From: Anaerolineales bacterium
Lineage (GTDB): Bacteria > Chloroflexota > Anaerolineae > 4572-78 > J111
Length of the DNA stretch: 64,000 nucleotides
Reading direction: 5' to 3'
Assembly: GCA_020634855.1 (NCBI GenBank)
Contig: JACKAU010000010.1
Location: 124,001 to 188,000, forward strand
Part shown: positions 8,676-16,867 of the stretch, piece by piece
Layout: each line of letters starts with the position of its first letter
Position numbering within the stretch: position 1 is the stretch's first letter
The notes under the pieces: generated by a model
The model's input: the letters and a program-made list of their open reading frames with translations, nothing else
The model's database searches: none
Told to the model about the DNA's origin: nothing
Made by a program: the position numbers and the translations under genes

Positions 8676-8693
8676 AAATCGCCCTCATTTCAA

Positions 8694-8731
8694 CCCCTCT
8701 CCCCTCAGGAGAGGGGAGTCGCGTTAGCGAC
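8694..8731. repeat. Double hairpin CCCCTCTCC/GGAGAGGGG, dispersed-repeat type
   Basis: CCCCTCTCC (8694-8702) pairs with GGAGAGGGG (8708-8716). It is followed at once by GTCGC-GTTA-GCGAC (8718-8731) and GGGTGAGGG. This arrangement resembles short palindromic interspersed repeats common after genes in many bacteria. It lies 18 bases after the hydroxylase stop and could also end that transcript. Confidence 0.6.
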
Positions 8732-8770
8732 AGGGTGAGGGTTAAATTTTTGTTGTCGTTGCTGTGGAGT

Positions 8771-9036
8771 GGTTCGGCGGACGGTCGGAACGGTTCGGCG
8801 GCGGTCGGAACGGTTCGGCGGCGGTCGGAACGGTTCGGCGGATGGTAGGAACGGTTCGGCGGCGGTCGGAATGGTTCGGCGGATGGTAGGGAGTGGTTCG
8901 GCGGTGGTCGGAATGGTTCGGCGGCGGTCGGAATGGTTCGGCGGATGGTAGGAGTGGTTCGGCGGTGGTCGGAACGATTCGGCGGACGGTCGGAACGATT
9001 CGGCGATGGTACGGACGGTTTGGCGGACGAGGAAGG
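8771..9036. repeat. Minisatellite of ~20-21 bp GGTTCGGCGG units
   Basis: About 12-13 tandem copies of a unit GGTTCGGCGG + (CGGTCGGAAC / ACGGTCGGAAC / ATGGTAGGAAC) run through this stretch. Units of 20 and 21 bases are mixed, so no reading frame is kept through the array and the short open frames across it are fortuitous. Later copies diverge (GATTCGGCGG, then GGTTTGGCGG). Base composition is far more G-rich than the flanks. It sits in the 650-bp spacer between the hydroxylase and dnaK. Confidence 0.88.
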
Positions 9037-9171
9037 GGTTATTTCGGAGAAGGGGGCATTTTGGCAGGGGTGTTTACTTTCTTGCAGATTTCTAACAAAC
9101 CTATGGTAAAGTGGGGTTAATCGCGGTGAGTAACCCGACGAACTTTAAGGATTAGAATATTAGAACAATTC

Positions 9172-9213
9172 TTACACTCCTCTAGCACTATTCTAACACT
9201 CACTCGATATACT
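9172..9213 (+). promoter_or_regulatory. Possible dnaK control region: CIRCE-like half sites and -10 box
   Basis: Three direct copies resembling the CIRCE half site (TTAGCACTC) lie at 9172 (TTACACTCC), 9182 (CTAGCACTA) and 9193 (CTAACACTC), at 10- and 11-bp spacing. A good -10 candidate TATACT follows at 9208-9213. No canonical inverted CIRCE and no clear -35 were found. dnaK starts 110 bases downstream. Confidence 0.4.
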
Positions 9214-9323
9214 AGAGCCATAAAGTTTGAAAATTACAGAGTTTAGGTGCGGCGGTGATAGTACCGCCTCCACGCTCTCAAAAAATTTAGAAATCATACA
9301 TCCTTTGGAAGGAGAAATAAGTT

Positions 9324-11234
9324 ATGGCAAAGATTATTGGCATAGACCTCGGAACGACAAACAGTGTGGTGGCCGTGATGGAAGCCGGCGACCCGGTGGT
9401 CATCGCGAATGCTGAGGGTGGCCGCACCACTCCCAGTGTGGTGGCCTTTAATAAAAATCAGGAGCGACTGGTCGGCCAAACCGCGAAACGCCAGGCTGTG
9501 ACGAATGCCGATAACACGGTCTATTCGGTCAAGCGGCTCATCGGTCGCAATTATGAAGATACCGCTGTTGAGCGCGAGATGCTCTCGTACCAGATTCAGA
9601 AAGGATCCAGTAACGACGCCCGTGTCCACATTCCCATCATGAACCGGAACTACACCCCTCAAGAAATCTCGGCGATGATTTTGCAGAAACTGAAAACCGA
9701 TGCTGAAGCGTACTTGGGCGAGTCCGTGTCCGAAGCGGTTATTACCGTACCGGCCTATTTCAACGACAGCCAGCGCCAGGCCACGAAAGACGCCGGTAAA
9801 ATTGCCGGCCTGAATGTGCGCCGCATCATCAACGAGCCGACGGCCGCGGCTTTGGCCTACGGTCTCGACAAGAAAGACGATGAAACCATTCTGGTCTTTG
9901 ACTTGGGTGGTGGGACGTTTGACGTCAGCGTGTTGGAAGTCGGCGATGGCGTCATCGAAGTGAAATCGACCAGCGGCGATACCCAATTGGGTGGCGATGA
10001 CTGGGATCAGCGCGTCGTTGATTGGATTGTCGCCGAATTCAAGAAAGAACAAGGCATCGACCTGAGCCAGGATAAACAAGCATTGCAACGGCTAAAAGAA
10101 GCGGCGGAAAAGGCGAAAATCGAACTTTCGACGGTGATGGAAACCGAAATCAACTTGCCGTTCGTCACCGCCGACGCCAGCGGTCCAAAACACTTGCAGC
10201 TTAAACTGAGCCGCAGCAAATTTGAACAGATTACCGAAGATTTACTCGAACGGGTTAAGGGACCGTTTAACCAGGCCATCAAAGACGCCAACGTCAGCGC
10301 CAGCAGCATTGATGAAGTGGTATTGGTGGGTGGTTCGACCCGGATGCCGATGGTTCAAGAGTTGGTCAAGAAGCTGACCGGCGGGAAAGAACCGCACAAA
10401 GGCGTTAACCCGGATGAAGTCGTGGCGATTGGCGCAGCAATTCAGGGCGGCGTTCTGGCCGGAGACGTCAAAGACGTGCTCCTGCTCGACGTGACGCCGT
10501 TGAGCCTGGGTCTGGAAACCCTGGGCGGCGTGATGACTAAACTCATCGAACGCAACTCGACTATCCCGACCAAGAAGAGTGAAGTCTTCAGCACTGCGGA
10601 AGATAACCAGACCGCCGTCGATATCCACATTCTGCAAGGTGAACGCGCGATGGCCGGTGACAATATGACCCTGGGTAAGTTCCGGCTGGAAGGCATTCCG
10701 CCCGCGCCGCGTGGTATTCCACAGGTTGAAGTCACGTTCGACATCGACGCCAATGGTATCTTGAATGTCCACGCTAGGGATAAAGCGACCGGCAAAGAGC
10801 AAAAGATTACGATTACCGCCAGCACGAACCTGAACCAGGGTGAAATCGATAAGATGGTGCGCGAATCGGAGCAAAATGCCGAAGCCGACCGCGAACGGAA
10901 AGCGACGATTGAAGCACGGAATATGGCCGACAGCCTGGTCTATCAATCGGAAAAAACGCTGCGTGACTTGGGCGATAATGTTGACGCGACGATGAAGGCC
11001 GAAGTTGAGAGCAAGATCGCCGATGTCAAGCAAGCCTTAGAAGGCGACGACAAAGCGCGCATTGTCAGCGCCAGCGAAGCGCTCCAGCAAGCTTTGTCCA
11101 CCGTCGGGCAAGCCGCTTATCAGCAAAATCAAGCTCAGGGCCAGCCGCAGCCGCATACCAACGGCTCCAACGGCCATACTGAAAAGTCTAGCGACGACGA
11201 AAATGTGGTCGAAGGCGAATTTTCCGAAGCCTAA
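9324..11234 (+). CDS. dnaK: Molecular chaperone DnaK (Hsp70)
   Basis: A 636-residue Hsp70. The ATPase domain opens with IGIDLGTTNSVVAV and contains the phosphate-2 motif VFDLGGGTFDVSVLEV and adenosine motif VVLVGGSTRMPMVQ. The substrate-binding domain starts near DVTPLSLGLETLGGVMTKLI, followed by the helical lid and the C-terminal EEVD-like acidic end (ENVVEGEFSEA). GGAAGGAG lies about 8 bases before the ATG. No grpE, dnaJ or hrcA is next to it, unlike the common operon, but htpG follows on the same strand 155 bases later, so the region is a small chaperone locus. Confidence 0.98.
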   Translation: MAKIIGIDLGTTNSVVAVMEAGDPVVIANAEGGRTTPSVVAFNKNQERLVGQTAKRQAVTNADNTVYSVKRLIGRNYEDTAVEREMLSYQIQKGSSNDARVHIPIMNRNYTPQEISAMILQKLKTDAEAYLGESVSEAVITVPAYFNDSQRQATKDAGKIAGLNVRRIINEPTAAALAYGLDKKDDETILVFDLGGGTFDVSVLEVGDGVIEVKSTSGDTQLGGDDWDQRVVDWIVAEFKKEQGIDLSQDKQALQRLKEAAEKAKIELSTVMETEINLPFVTADASGPKHLQLKLSRSKFEQITEDLLERVKGPFNQAIKDANVSASSIDEVVLVGGSTRMPMVQELVKKLTGGKEPHKGVNPDEVVAIGAAIQGGVLAGDVKDVLLLDVTPLSLGLETLGGVMTKLIERNSTIPTKKSEVFSTAEDNQTAVDIHILQGERAMAGDNMTLGKFRLEGIPPAPRGIPQVEVTFDIDANGILNVHARDKATGKEQKITITASTNLNQGEIDKMVRESEQNAEADRERKATIEARNMADSLVYQSEKTLRDLGDNVDATMKAEVESKIADVKQALEGDDKARIVSASEALQQALSTVGQAAYQQNQAQGQPQPHTNGSNGHTEKSSDDENVVEGEFSEA

Positions 11235-11247
11235 TTGAGTAAAATTC

Positions 11248-11277
11248 AAGAGGTCAGGTTCAGACACCTGGCCTCTT
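11248..11277 (+). terminator. Probable terminator after dnaK
   Basis: AAGAGGTCAGGT (11248-11259) pairs with ACCTGGCCTCTT (11266-11277) with a single G-U pair. It starts 13 bases after the dnaK stop. The following tail (GCCAGTTT) is a weak U-tract, so termination may be partial. Confidence 0.6.
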
Positions 11278-11389
11278 GCCAGTTTAAATGAAAAGAGCTA
11301 AGATGGGGAGATGACCTTATATTAATCGCCCCATCACCAAATCGCTCAATCTCCCAATCCTAACAAAATCAACTATACGGAGGTAAGCA

Positions 11390-13522
11390 ATGACTGATAC
11401 TGTCAAAGACGCAGCACCTGAGCAAGTTGAGTTTCGCGCCGAGATCCGGCAGCTTCTCGACATCATCATTCACTCACTTTATTCAAACCGGGACATCTTT
11501 CTTAGAGAACTGATCTCAAATGCATCGGACGCCCTGAACCGGCTCAAGTTTGAGATGCTGACCAACCGAAACGTCGTTGACCCAGATGCGGAATTGGGCA
11601 TTTGGCTTGAAGTCGATGAGCCGGCCAACACCCTGACTATCCGCGATACAGGCATTGGGATGACCCATGACGAAATTGTCCAGAGTTTGGGAACCATTGC
11701 CCACTCCGGCGCTAAAGAGTTTTTGCAAGCTATGGAGGAAGCGGGCCAAAAAGGTCAGGGCGTAACGGCTGATGTGATCGGCCAGTTTGGGGTTGGTTTC
11801 TACGCCGTCTTTATGGCTGCCGATGAAGTGACCGTTACCTCGCGCTCCTATAAGCCCGAGGCCGAAGCCGTGGTCTGGACCTCGACCGGGCAGGGCACGT
11901 ACACGGTTGGCCCGGCTGACAAGAGCGAGCGGGGCACGACCATCGAAATCAAATTGAATGAGAACTCGACCGAGTTCGCCAAGAATTACAAAATCCGACA
12001 AATCATCAAAACCCACTCTGACTTTGTCGATTTTCCGATCTACTTAAAAGAAGAAAAAGCGCCCAGCGGCGAAGAAGACCAACCGGCAGAAAAAGAGTTT
12101 GAGTGGACCCAGATCAACGAGCAGACGGCCATCTGGCGGCAGTCCATGCGCGAGGTCGATGATGAGAAGTACCAATCGTTTTATCGTCAGTTGACCATGG
12201 ATTTTGGCGAACCGCTTCTGCGCATCCACACCTCAGCCGATGTGCCGGTCCAGTTTTACGCTCTGCTGTTTGTACCCTCTAAAAAAGATTACCGTTTGTT
12301 TGGGGCTAAAGAAGATTACGGCTTAAAGCTCTACACCCGCAAGGTCCTTATTCAAGAAAACTTCAAAGAACTGCTGCCCCAGTATCTCCGATTTGTGGAA
12401 GGCGTGGTTGACGCTGAGGACATTCCGCTCAACGTCTCGCGGGAGATGGTGCAGAAGTCACCGGTGATCGAAAAGATCAAGAAGGTTCTGGTTCGGCGCG
12501 TGGCCAACCAGTTGGAAGAGATGGCCAGCGACCGGCCCGACGATTACCGCACCTTCTGGCAGGAATTCGGCAGTTTCATCAAAGAAGGTCTGGCCACTGA
12601 CCCTGACAGCAAGAGTAAGTTCACCGAACTGCTTCGCTTCCAATCGAGCCAGAGTAAAGACGCGGCGGATTTGATCTCGTTGAAACAGTATGCGGATCGT
12701 ATGAAGGCGAGCCAGAGCGAGATTTACTACATTATCGGCGATGATTTCAAAACGGTGGCCCGCAGTCCGCACCTGGAATATTTCAAAAAGCACGACATCG
12801 AGGTCTTGTATCTGACCGATCCGCTCGACAGTTTTATGCTCATCGGTCTGACCGAATACAACGGCAAGCCGCTTAAAAATGTCGACGACTCCAATTTGGA
12901 TTTGCCGGAAGAAGCGGAAGCCAAGACCGAAGCTAAAGCCGAAGAAAAACTTTCGAGCGATGAATTTGAAACGCTGGTGAGCCGATTTAAAGAGGTGTTA
13001 GGCGACCGCGTGGAGGATGTTCGCGAGAGTAAGCTGCTCACCGACAGCCCGGTACGACTGGTCAACCCACCTGACGCGATGAACGCCAACATGCATCGTG
13101 TGCAGCGGCTGCTGGGCAAAGAATACCAGGTTCCCAAGAAGATTCTGGAGATCAATCGCGGCAATGCGATGGTGCAGAACATTTCGGCCCGGTTAACGGC
13201 TAACGCCGGCGATTCGCTGATCAACCCTCTAATCGAGCAGCTTTTTGAGAATGAACTGGTTACTGAAGGCATCCATCCCAACCCGGCTGACATGATTCCT
13301 CGTATTCAAGAATTGATGCTGGCCGCGGCGCAGGTGGGCGCTGCGCCGGTTAAGGTTGAGCCGACGGTTGCTGAGGCATCAGTGGTTGATCCGCCTGCTG
13401 AACCGTCTGTAGTGGAGGCTGAACCTGTGGTTGCTGAGGCGTCAGGGGTTGATTCGCCCGCTGAACCGTCTGAAGTAGAAGCTGAGGCTGAGCCGAAAAC
13501 GGAGGAGTCGAACAACCCGTAA
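11390..13522 (+). CDS. htpG: Molecular chaperone HtpG (Hsp90) with acidic C-terminal extension
   Basis: A 710-residue Hsp90, longer than the ~620-630 usual in bacteria. The ATP-binding domain has IFLRELISNASDALNRLKFE, DTGIGMTHDEI and GQFGVGFYAVF. The middle domain (PLNVSREMVQKSPVI) and dimerisation domain (DSPVRLVNPPDAMN, LEINRGNAMVQ) follow. The extra ~60 C-terminal residues contain two imperfect copies of VAEAS-VD-PAEPS-VEAE, rich in Glu, Pro, Val and Ala, which look disordered. This tail is not part of the chaperone fold. GGAGG lies 7 bases before ATG 11390. A terminator follows at 13581. Confidence 0.97.
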   Translation: MTDTVKDAAPEQVEFRAEIRQLLDIIIHSLYSNRDIFLRELISNASDALNRLKFEMLTNRNVVDPDAELGIWLEVDEPANTLTIRDTGIGMTHDEIVQSLGTIAHSGAKEFLQAMEEAGQKGQGVTADVIGQFGVGFYAVFMAADEVTVTSRSYKPEAEAVVWTSTGQGTYTVGPADKSERGTTIEIKLNENSTEFAKNYKIRQIIKTHSDFVDFPIYLKEEKAPSGEEDQPAEKEFEWTQINEQTAIWRQSMREVDDEKYQSFYRQLTMDFGEPLLRIHTSADVPVQFYALLFVPSKKDYRLFGAKEDYGLKLYTRKVLIQENFKELLPQYLRFVEGVVDAEDIPLNVSREMVQKSPVIEKIKKVLVRRVANQLEEMASDRPDDYRTFWQEFGSFIKEGLATDPDSKSKFTELLRFQSSQSKDAADLISLKQYADRMKASQSEIYYIIGDDFKTVARSPHLEYFKKHDIEVLYLTDPLDSFMLIGLTEYNGKPLKNVDDSNLDLPEEAEAKTEAKAEEKLSSDEFETLVSRFKEVLGDRVEDVRESKLLTDSPVRLVNPPDAMNANMHRVQRLLGKEYQVPKKILEINRGNAMVQNISARLTANAGDSLINPLIEQLFENELVTEGIHPNPADMIPRIQELMLAAAQVGAAPVKVEPTVAEASVVDPPAEPSVVEAEPVVAEASGVDSPAEPSEVEAEAEPKTEESNNP

Positions 13523-13523
13523 A

Positions 13524-13570
13524 GGAGCTTTGTCAAAGTTAAGCAGGATCAAAGCAAGCTTTGATGCTCC
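13524..13570. repeat. Dispersed palindrome, ATCAAAGC/GCTTTGAT family
   Basis: GGAGC (13524-13528) and GCTCC (13566-13570) enclose ATCAAAGC-AA-GCTTTGAT (13548-13565) and a smaller CTTTG-T-CAAAG dyad. The same palindrome core recurs at 38105, 42738, 52015 and 62634 in this window. Confidence 0.7.
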
Positions 13571-13580
13571 GATATTTTTG

Positions 13581-13607
13581 AGGCGACCAACTGGTCGCCT
13601 TTTTTTA
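13581..13607 (+). terminator. Intrinsic terminator after htpG
   Basis: AGGCGACCA (13581-13589) and TGGTCGCCT (13592-13600) form a tight hairpin followed by seven Ts. It serves htpG. The run of Ts overlaps the stop codon of the convergent gene at 13605. Confidence 0.92.
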
Positions 13608-14807
13608 TTCCACACGCATGAGCACGAACTTTAAATAACGAAATTCTGAAAACGGCAGCGGGCTAGGGTGATCGGCAGGTTGGCCGCCCATAGTGAGGAG
13701 CGTGGCGCGACGGCGGGCTTGAGAGATGCCTTCTTCGCAGATGGTTAGGAAGGTAGGCAGATCGATGTGGCTGGAGCAGGATGCGACGGCCAGGAGACCG
13801 TCGGGCGCGGTGATGGCTGCCGCCGATGCGATCAGGGTTTGGTAGGCGGCGATAGCTTTCTTGACTGATTCTTTGGTCGGAGCGAAAGATGGGGGATCGA
13901 CGATGACTAACTCCCAGGCATTTTTTTTGTGAGCGGCCCGGGTCAAAAATTCAAAGGCATCGGCTGCGACGGTAAGATGATTGTCTGGAGGCAGACCGTT
14001 GATTTGCCAGTTCTGGGCAGCCATCTGCAACGCCGGGGCAGCCAGATCGACCGTGGTGACGTGGCTGGCTCCGCCCAACCCGGCGTAAACCGAAAAACCG
14101 CCGGTGTAGCCGAAGACGTTGAGCACTCGCCGGCCGGCGGCCACCTGCCCGATCAGCCGGCGGTTGTCGCGTTGGTCGAGGAAGAAGCCGGTCTTTTGGC
14201 CTTCGAGCAGGTTGGCCTGAAATCGGACGCCGTTTTCCAGAAACGTGACCGGCCTGATCGGCAGTGGGCCGATCAAGGCTTGGCCGGCCTCGCCTCGACG
14301 TGATTGGGGCTTGAGGCAAACGGCCTTTAATTCTAGCGTACCGGCTATCCATTCGGCGATGCCTGGTACATTCCAAAAGGCGGCAGGACCGTCGCCATCG
14401 AGTTGGAGCACTGCGGTGTCGGCGTAGATGTCGCAGATGAGGCCGGGTAGGCCGTCGCCCTCGCCGTTGAAGAGGCGATAAGCGGTGGTCTGCCCATCGA
14501 ACCATATCCGGCGCAGGGCGGCGGCGCGGACAAATTGGCGGTTGGCCCAGGCATCGTCGAGCGGTTCGGCCGGATCGGTGGTGCAGACGCGAAAAGCGAG
14601 CGGGCTGCGGGCATCGTAGAACCCCCGAGCGATGGCCCGGTCTTTTTTGTTATCAAAAAGAATGGCCGGACTGCCCGGCGGTGCGGCGGGCGTTTGGCGC
14701 AAAGCATCGGCAAAAACCCAGGGATGGCCACGTTTGATGGTTCGCACCAAATCGCGGGCCAGACGGAGTTTTATCGGTGTATGTTTAGTGGTATTGATCA
14801 GCGGCAT
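13605..14807 (-). CDS. RlmI-like class I rRNA (cytosine-C5) methyltransferase
   Basis: A 400-residue SAM-dependent methyltransferase of the RlmI/YccW family, which makes m5C in 23S rRNA. An N-terminal PUA domain is seen (RTIKRGHPWVFADALRQ, then DRAIARGFYDARSPLAFRV). A Rossmann methyltransferase follows with GFFLDQRDNRRLIG, VLNVFGYTGGFSVYA, DLAAPAL and LVIVDPPSFAPTKESV; the cysteine in ASCSSHID is the expected catalytic region. ATG 14807 is preferred over an upstream in-frame ATG (14828) because the family N-terminus starts here and a promoter would place the transcript start almost on it. A second, closer RlmI lies at 61423-62616, so this copy may modify another site. Confidence 0.88.
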   Translation of the reverse strand: MPLINTTKHTPIKLRLARDLVRTIKRGHPWVFADALRQTPAAPPGSPAILFDNKKDRAIARGFYDARSPLAFRVCTTDPAEPLDDAWANRQFVRAAALRRIWFDGQTTAYRLFNGEGDGLPGLICDIYADTAVLQLDGDGPAAFWNVPGIAEWIAGTLELKAVCLKPQSRRGEAGQALIGPLPIRPVTFLENGVRFQANLLEGQKTGFFLDQRDNRRLIGQVAAGRRVLNVFGYTGGFSVYAGLGGASHVTTVDLAAPALQMAAQNWQINGLPPDNHLTVAADAFEFLTRAAHKKNAWELVIVDPPSFAPTKESVKKAIAAYQTLIASAAAITAPDGLLAVASCSSHIDLPTFLTICEEGISQARRRATLLTMGGQPADHPSPLPFSEFRYLKFVLMRVE

Positions 14808-14815
14808 GACTATAT

Positions 14816-14844
14816 ATAGTATGATCAAGCCGGATTGTGAGCAA
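14816..14844 (-). promoter_or_regulatory. Sigma-70-type promoter for the methyltransferase, giving a near-leaderless mRNA
   Basis: On the minus strand TTGCTC (14844-14839), a 17-base spacer and TACTAT (14821-14816) form a good promoter. The expected start is near 14809, within a few bases of ATG 14807. No Shine-Dalgarno is visible. Leaderless translation is inferred. Confidence 0.5.
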
Positions 14845-14882
14845 GTTTAAGGATAAAAAGGTGAATATTACCGAAGTACAAC

Positions 14883-14911
14883 TTGACGTAATATGCTAGG
14901 TGTGATAATAT
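14883..14911 (+). promoter_or_regulatory. Strong sigma-70-type promoter for the LysM lipoprotein
   Basis: TTGACG (14883-14888), a 17-base spacer and TAATAT (14906-14911), close to consensus. It lies 65 bases before the ATG, with a GCGGAGGAAAAT ribosome site in between. Confidence 0.75.
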
Positions 14912-14975
14912 GTAAAGCAGTCAGGTATTATGTCTAGTTATAATATTATTGTAACCTTGCGGAGGAAAATATCGT

Positions 14976-16394
14976 ATGGTTAGATTATCGAAGATTCACT
15001 ATTTTTTGATGCTGGTGGTCTTGCTTGTCGGCTTGACCGGCTGTGAACTGCGCCGCGACGAGTCCGATGTATCAGACCCTGGCCCTGTGTCTGAACTGCC
15101 CCCGACCTTAGCGCCCTTAAACGTAGAGACCAACTTGGCGGCTGAGGCAACCGTAGTGCCAACCGTCATCAACGTCGAGCCGACTGCGACGTTGTCGGTA
15201 GCGGCTAACAGCGCAACCACCGGTATGGTTGATGATGGCGCGGTTCCAACCTCGATTCCCATTGACTTGTCGAGCGAGTCATCGGCGATCACGGCGGAAC
15301 CGGTCGAGGAAGCCGTGACCGAAGAATTTACCGGGCCGGCTGACGAAACAACAGCCGAAGCGGAAATCGCCGAGGTTGCGCCATCTGCTGAAGAAGCCAT
15401 CGTAGTTGACGCGACAATTTCCGACGAACTACCGGTCGGCGGGCCGGTGGCGGCCAATCCCCCTTATAGCGCAACCACCGGCGAGTACGAAGCTCCGGCG
15501 GCTACTGCGTATGGCGGGTCCTACACGGTTCAGCCGGGGGATACCTTGTTTAGCCTGGCCCAGCGTTTTGGGACCTCCGTTGAGGAACTGGCCTACGCCA
15601 ACGGTTTGACCAGCGATGTCATTCGTGTCGGTCAGGTTCTGAGTGTGTCGGGCGAAGGCAGCGGGTTTGGCGCCCCCACTTATGAGCAACCCACTTATCA
15701 GGAGCCTACTTTTGAGCAGCCAGGCTTCCAACAACCTACGTTCCAACAACCCTATATGGGCGATGGCAACGGGGCAATGCATGTGGTTGCACCGGGAGAG
15801 ACCTTATTTAGAATTGCGCTCCAGTATACCACCTCGGTTGATGCGATTGCAGCAGCAAACGGTATTCCCTACCCCTACATTATCCAAACCGGACAACGAC
15901 TAATCGTGCCGACCGCTGGAGCTAATGCTCCGGTTCCGGGTGATGGGTATTATCAGCAGCCGCCCGCTGGTTATGGCGCTATGCCGCCTCAACCCTTCCA
16001 GGAACCGTACCAAGGTTATGGAGCCGCTCCTGAGCAGCCCTACCAGGAACCTTATCAGGATTACGGCGCCGCGCCTCAACAGCCCTATCAGGAACCATAC
16101 CAAGGTTATGGAGCCGCGCCTCAACAGCCCTATCAAGAACCTTATGAAGGTTACGGGGCTGCACCTCAACAACCGTACGAAGACAACTATGGCGCCCCGC
16201 AGGCTGGCGGGTATTATCCTCCACAAGATAACACCTATGCCAACCCCAACGCAGGCACGCACACGATTGCTCCTGGTGAAACTTTATTCTCTATCGCTAA
16301 CCGCTACGGTACTTCCGCCGAAGCCCTGGCTGCCGCTAACGGCCTGGGCGATCCTAACCAGATCTATGTAGGTCAAGTTCTTTACTTGCCCTAG
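14976..16394 (+). CDS. Lipoprotein with three LysM domains and Pro/Gln/Tyr repeats
   Basis: A 472-residue predicted lipoprotein. The signal peptide ends in a lipobox LVGLTGC with Cys23. Residues ~30-175 are an acidic, Thr/Val/Glu-rich spacer. Three LysM peptidoglycan-binding domains lie at ~182-226 (YTVQPGDTLFSLAQRFG), ~268-311 (HVVAPGETLFRIALQYT) and ~428-472 (HTIAPGETLFSIANRYG). Between the second and third is a run of ~14-residue repeats of the type QPYQEPYQGYGAAP. The protein probably links membrane and cell wall or acts as a wall-organising scaffold; no enzymatic domain is seen. It has its own promoter and a strong terminator, so it is monocistronic. Confidence 0.9.
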   Translation: MVRLSKIHYFLMLVVLLVGLTGCELRRDESDVSDPGPVSELPPTLAPLNVETNLAAEATVVPTVINVEPTATLSVAANSATTGMVDDGAVPTSIPIDLSSESSAITAEPVEEAVTEEFTGPADETTAEAEIAEVAPSAEEAIVVDATISDELPVGGPVAANPPYSATTGEYEAPAATAYGGSYTVQPGDTLFSLAQRFGTSVEELAYANGLTSDVIRVGQVLSVSGEGSGFGAPTYEQPTYQEPTFEQPGFQQPTFQQPYMGDGNGAMHVVAPGETLFRIALQYTTSVDAIAAANGIPYPYIIQTGQRLIVPTAGANAPVPGDGYYQQPPAGYGAMPPQPFQEPYQGYGAAPEQPYQEPYQDYGAAPQQPYQEPYQGYGAAPQQPYQEPYEGYGAAPQQPYEDNYGAPQAGGYYPPQDNTYANPNAGTHTIAPGETLFSIANRYGTSAEALAAANGLGDPNQIYVGQVLYLP

Positions 16395-16418
16395 CCGATT
16401 GAGTCTTTGAATTTAAAA

Positions 16419-16448
16419 AGCGGGAATGCTATGCATTCCCGCTTTTTT
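16419..16448 (+). terminator. Intrinsic terminator after the LysM lipoprotein
   Basis: AGCGGGAATGC (16419-16429) pairs perfectly with GCATTCCCGCT (16433-16443) across loop TAT, followed by a T-run. An A-run precedes the stem. Confidence 0.93.
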
Positions 16449-16867
16449 TGTGCCTTCTTTTCCTCCGCTTTACCATGATCTACGACCTTAAATTGTTTAA
16501 AGTATGTTGAAATTTATAAAGCAAGTGTTGGAAATGTTGAAAATCAAACTTTTTTCAACACTTTTCAACACTTTGTTGAGAGTCATAATCATCGGCTTTC
16601 GTCCGTAGAAACCCCGGAGAAGTCCCGCATTTCCTCCGTAGTTGACCTCATAATCAAAAATAAAATCCGCAAATTTCCGAATTAATCCAAGCCAATAAAG
16701 TGATAGAAGGCTTAGATTTGGCTTAAATCCTCCCCATTTTTAAACGCAAATTTAATTTTATCTAAATATTTCCTCTACATATTCTACGCTCGATTTCGAA
16801 TAGGATAGGGACATAAATATCTACTGGTCACAAAGATCAACATTTTCCACACTTCAAGAGGTAGATA
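16449..16867. other. Intergenic region with repeated TGTTGAAA / TTCAACA boxes
   Basis: At 16505-16575 TGTTG and CAACA boxes occur six times in both orientations. The tandem pair at 16523-16543 is nearly the reverse complement of the tandem pair at 16551-16573, so the segment could fold into a long imperfect hairpin. The remainder up to the protease gene is AT-rich, with no gene seen. It probably carries the protease promoter. Confidence 0.5.

Noticed and set aside
8769..9120. Open frames across the GGTTCGGCGG repeats
   Set aside because: Unit lengths of 20 and 21 bases shift the frame, the translated text is low complexity, and no ribosome site precedes.
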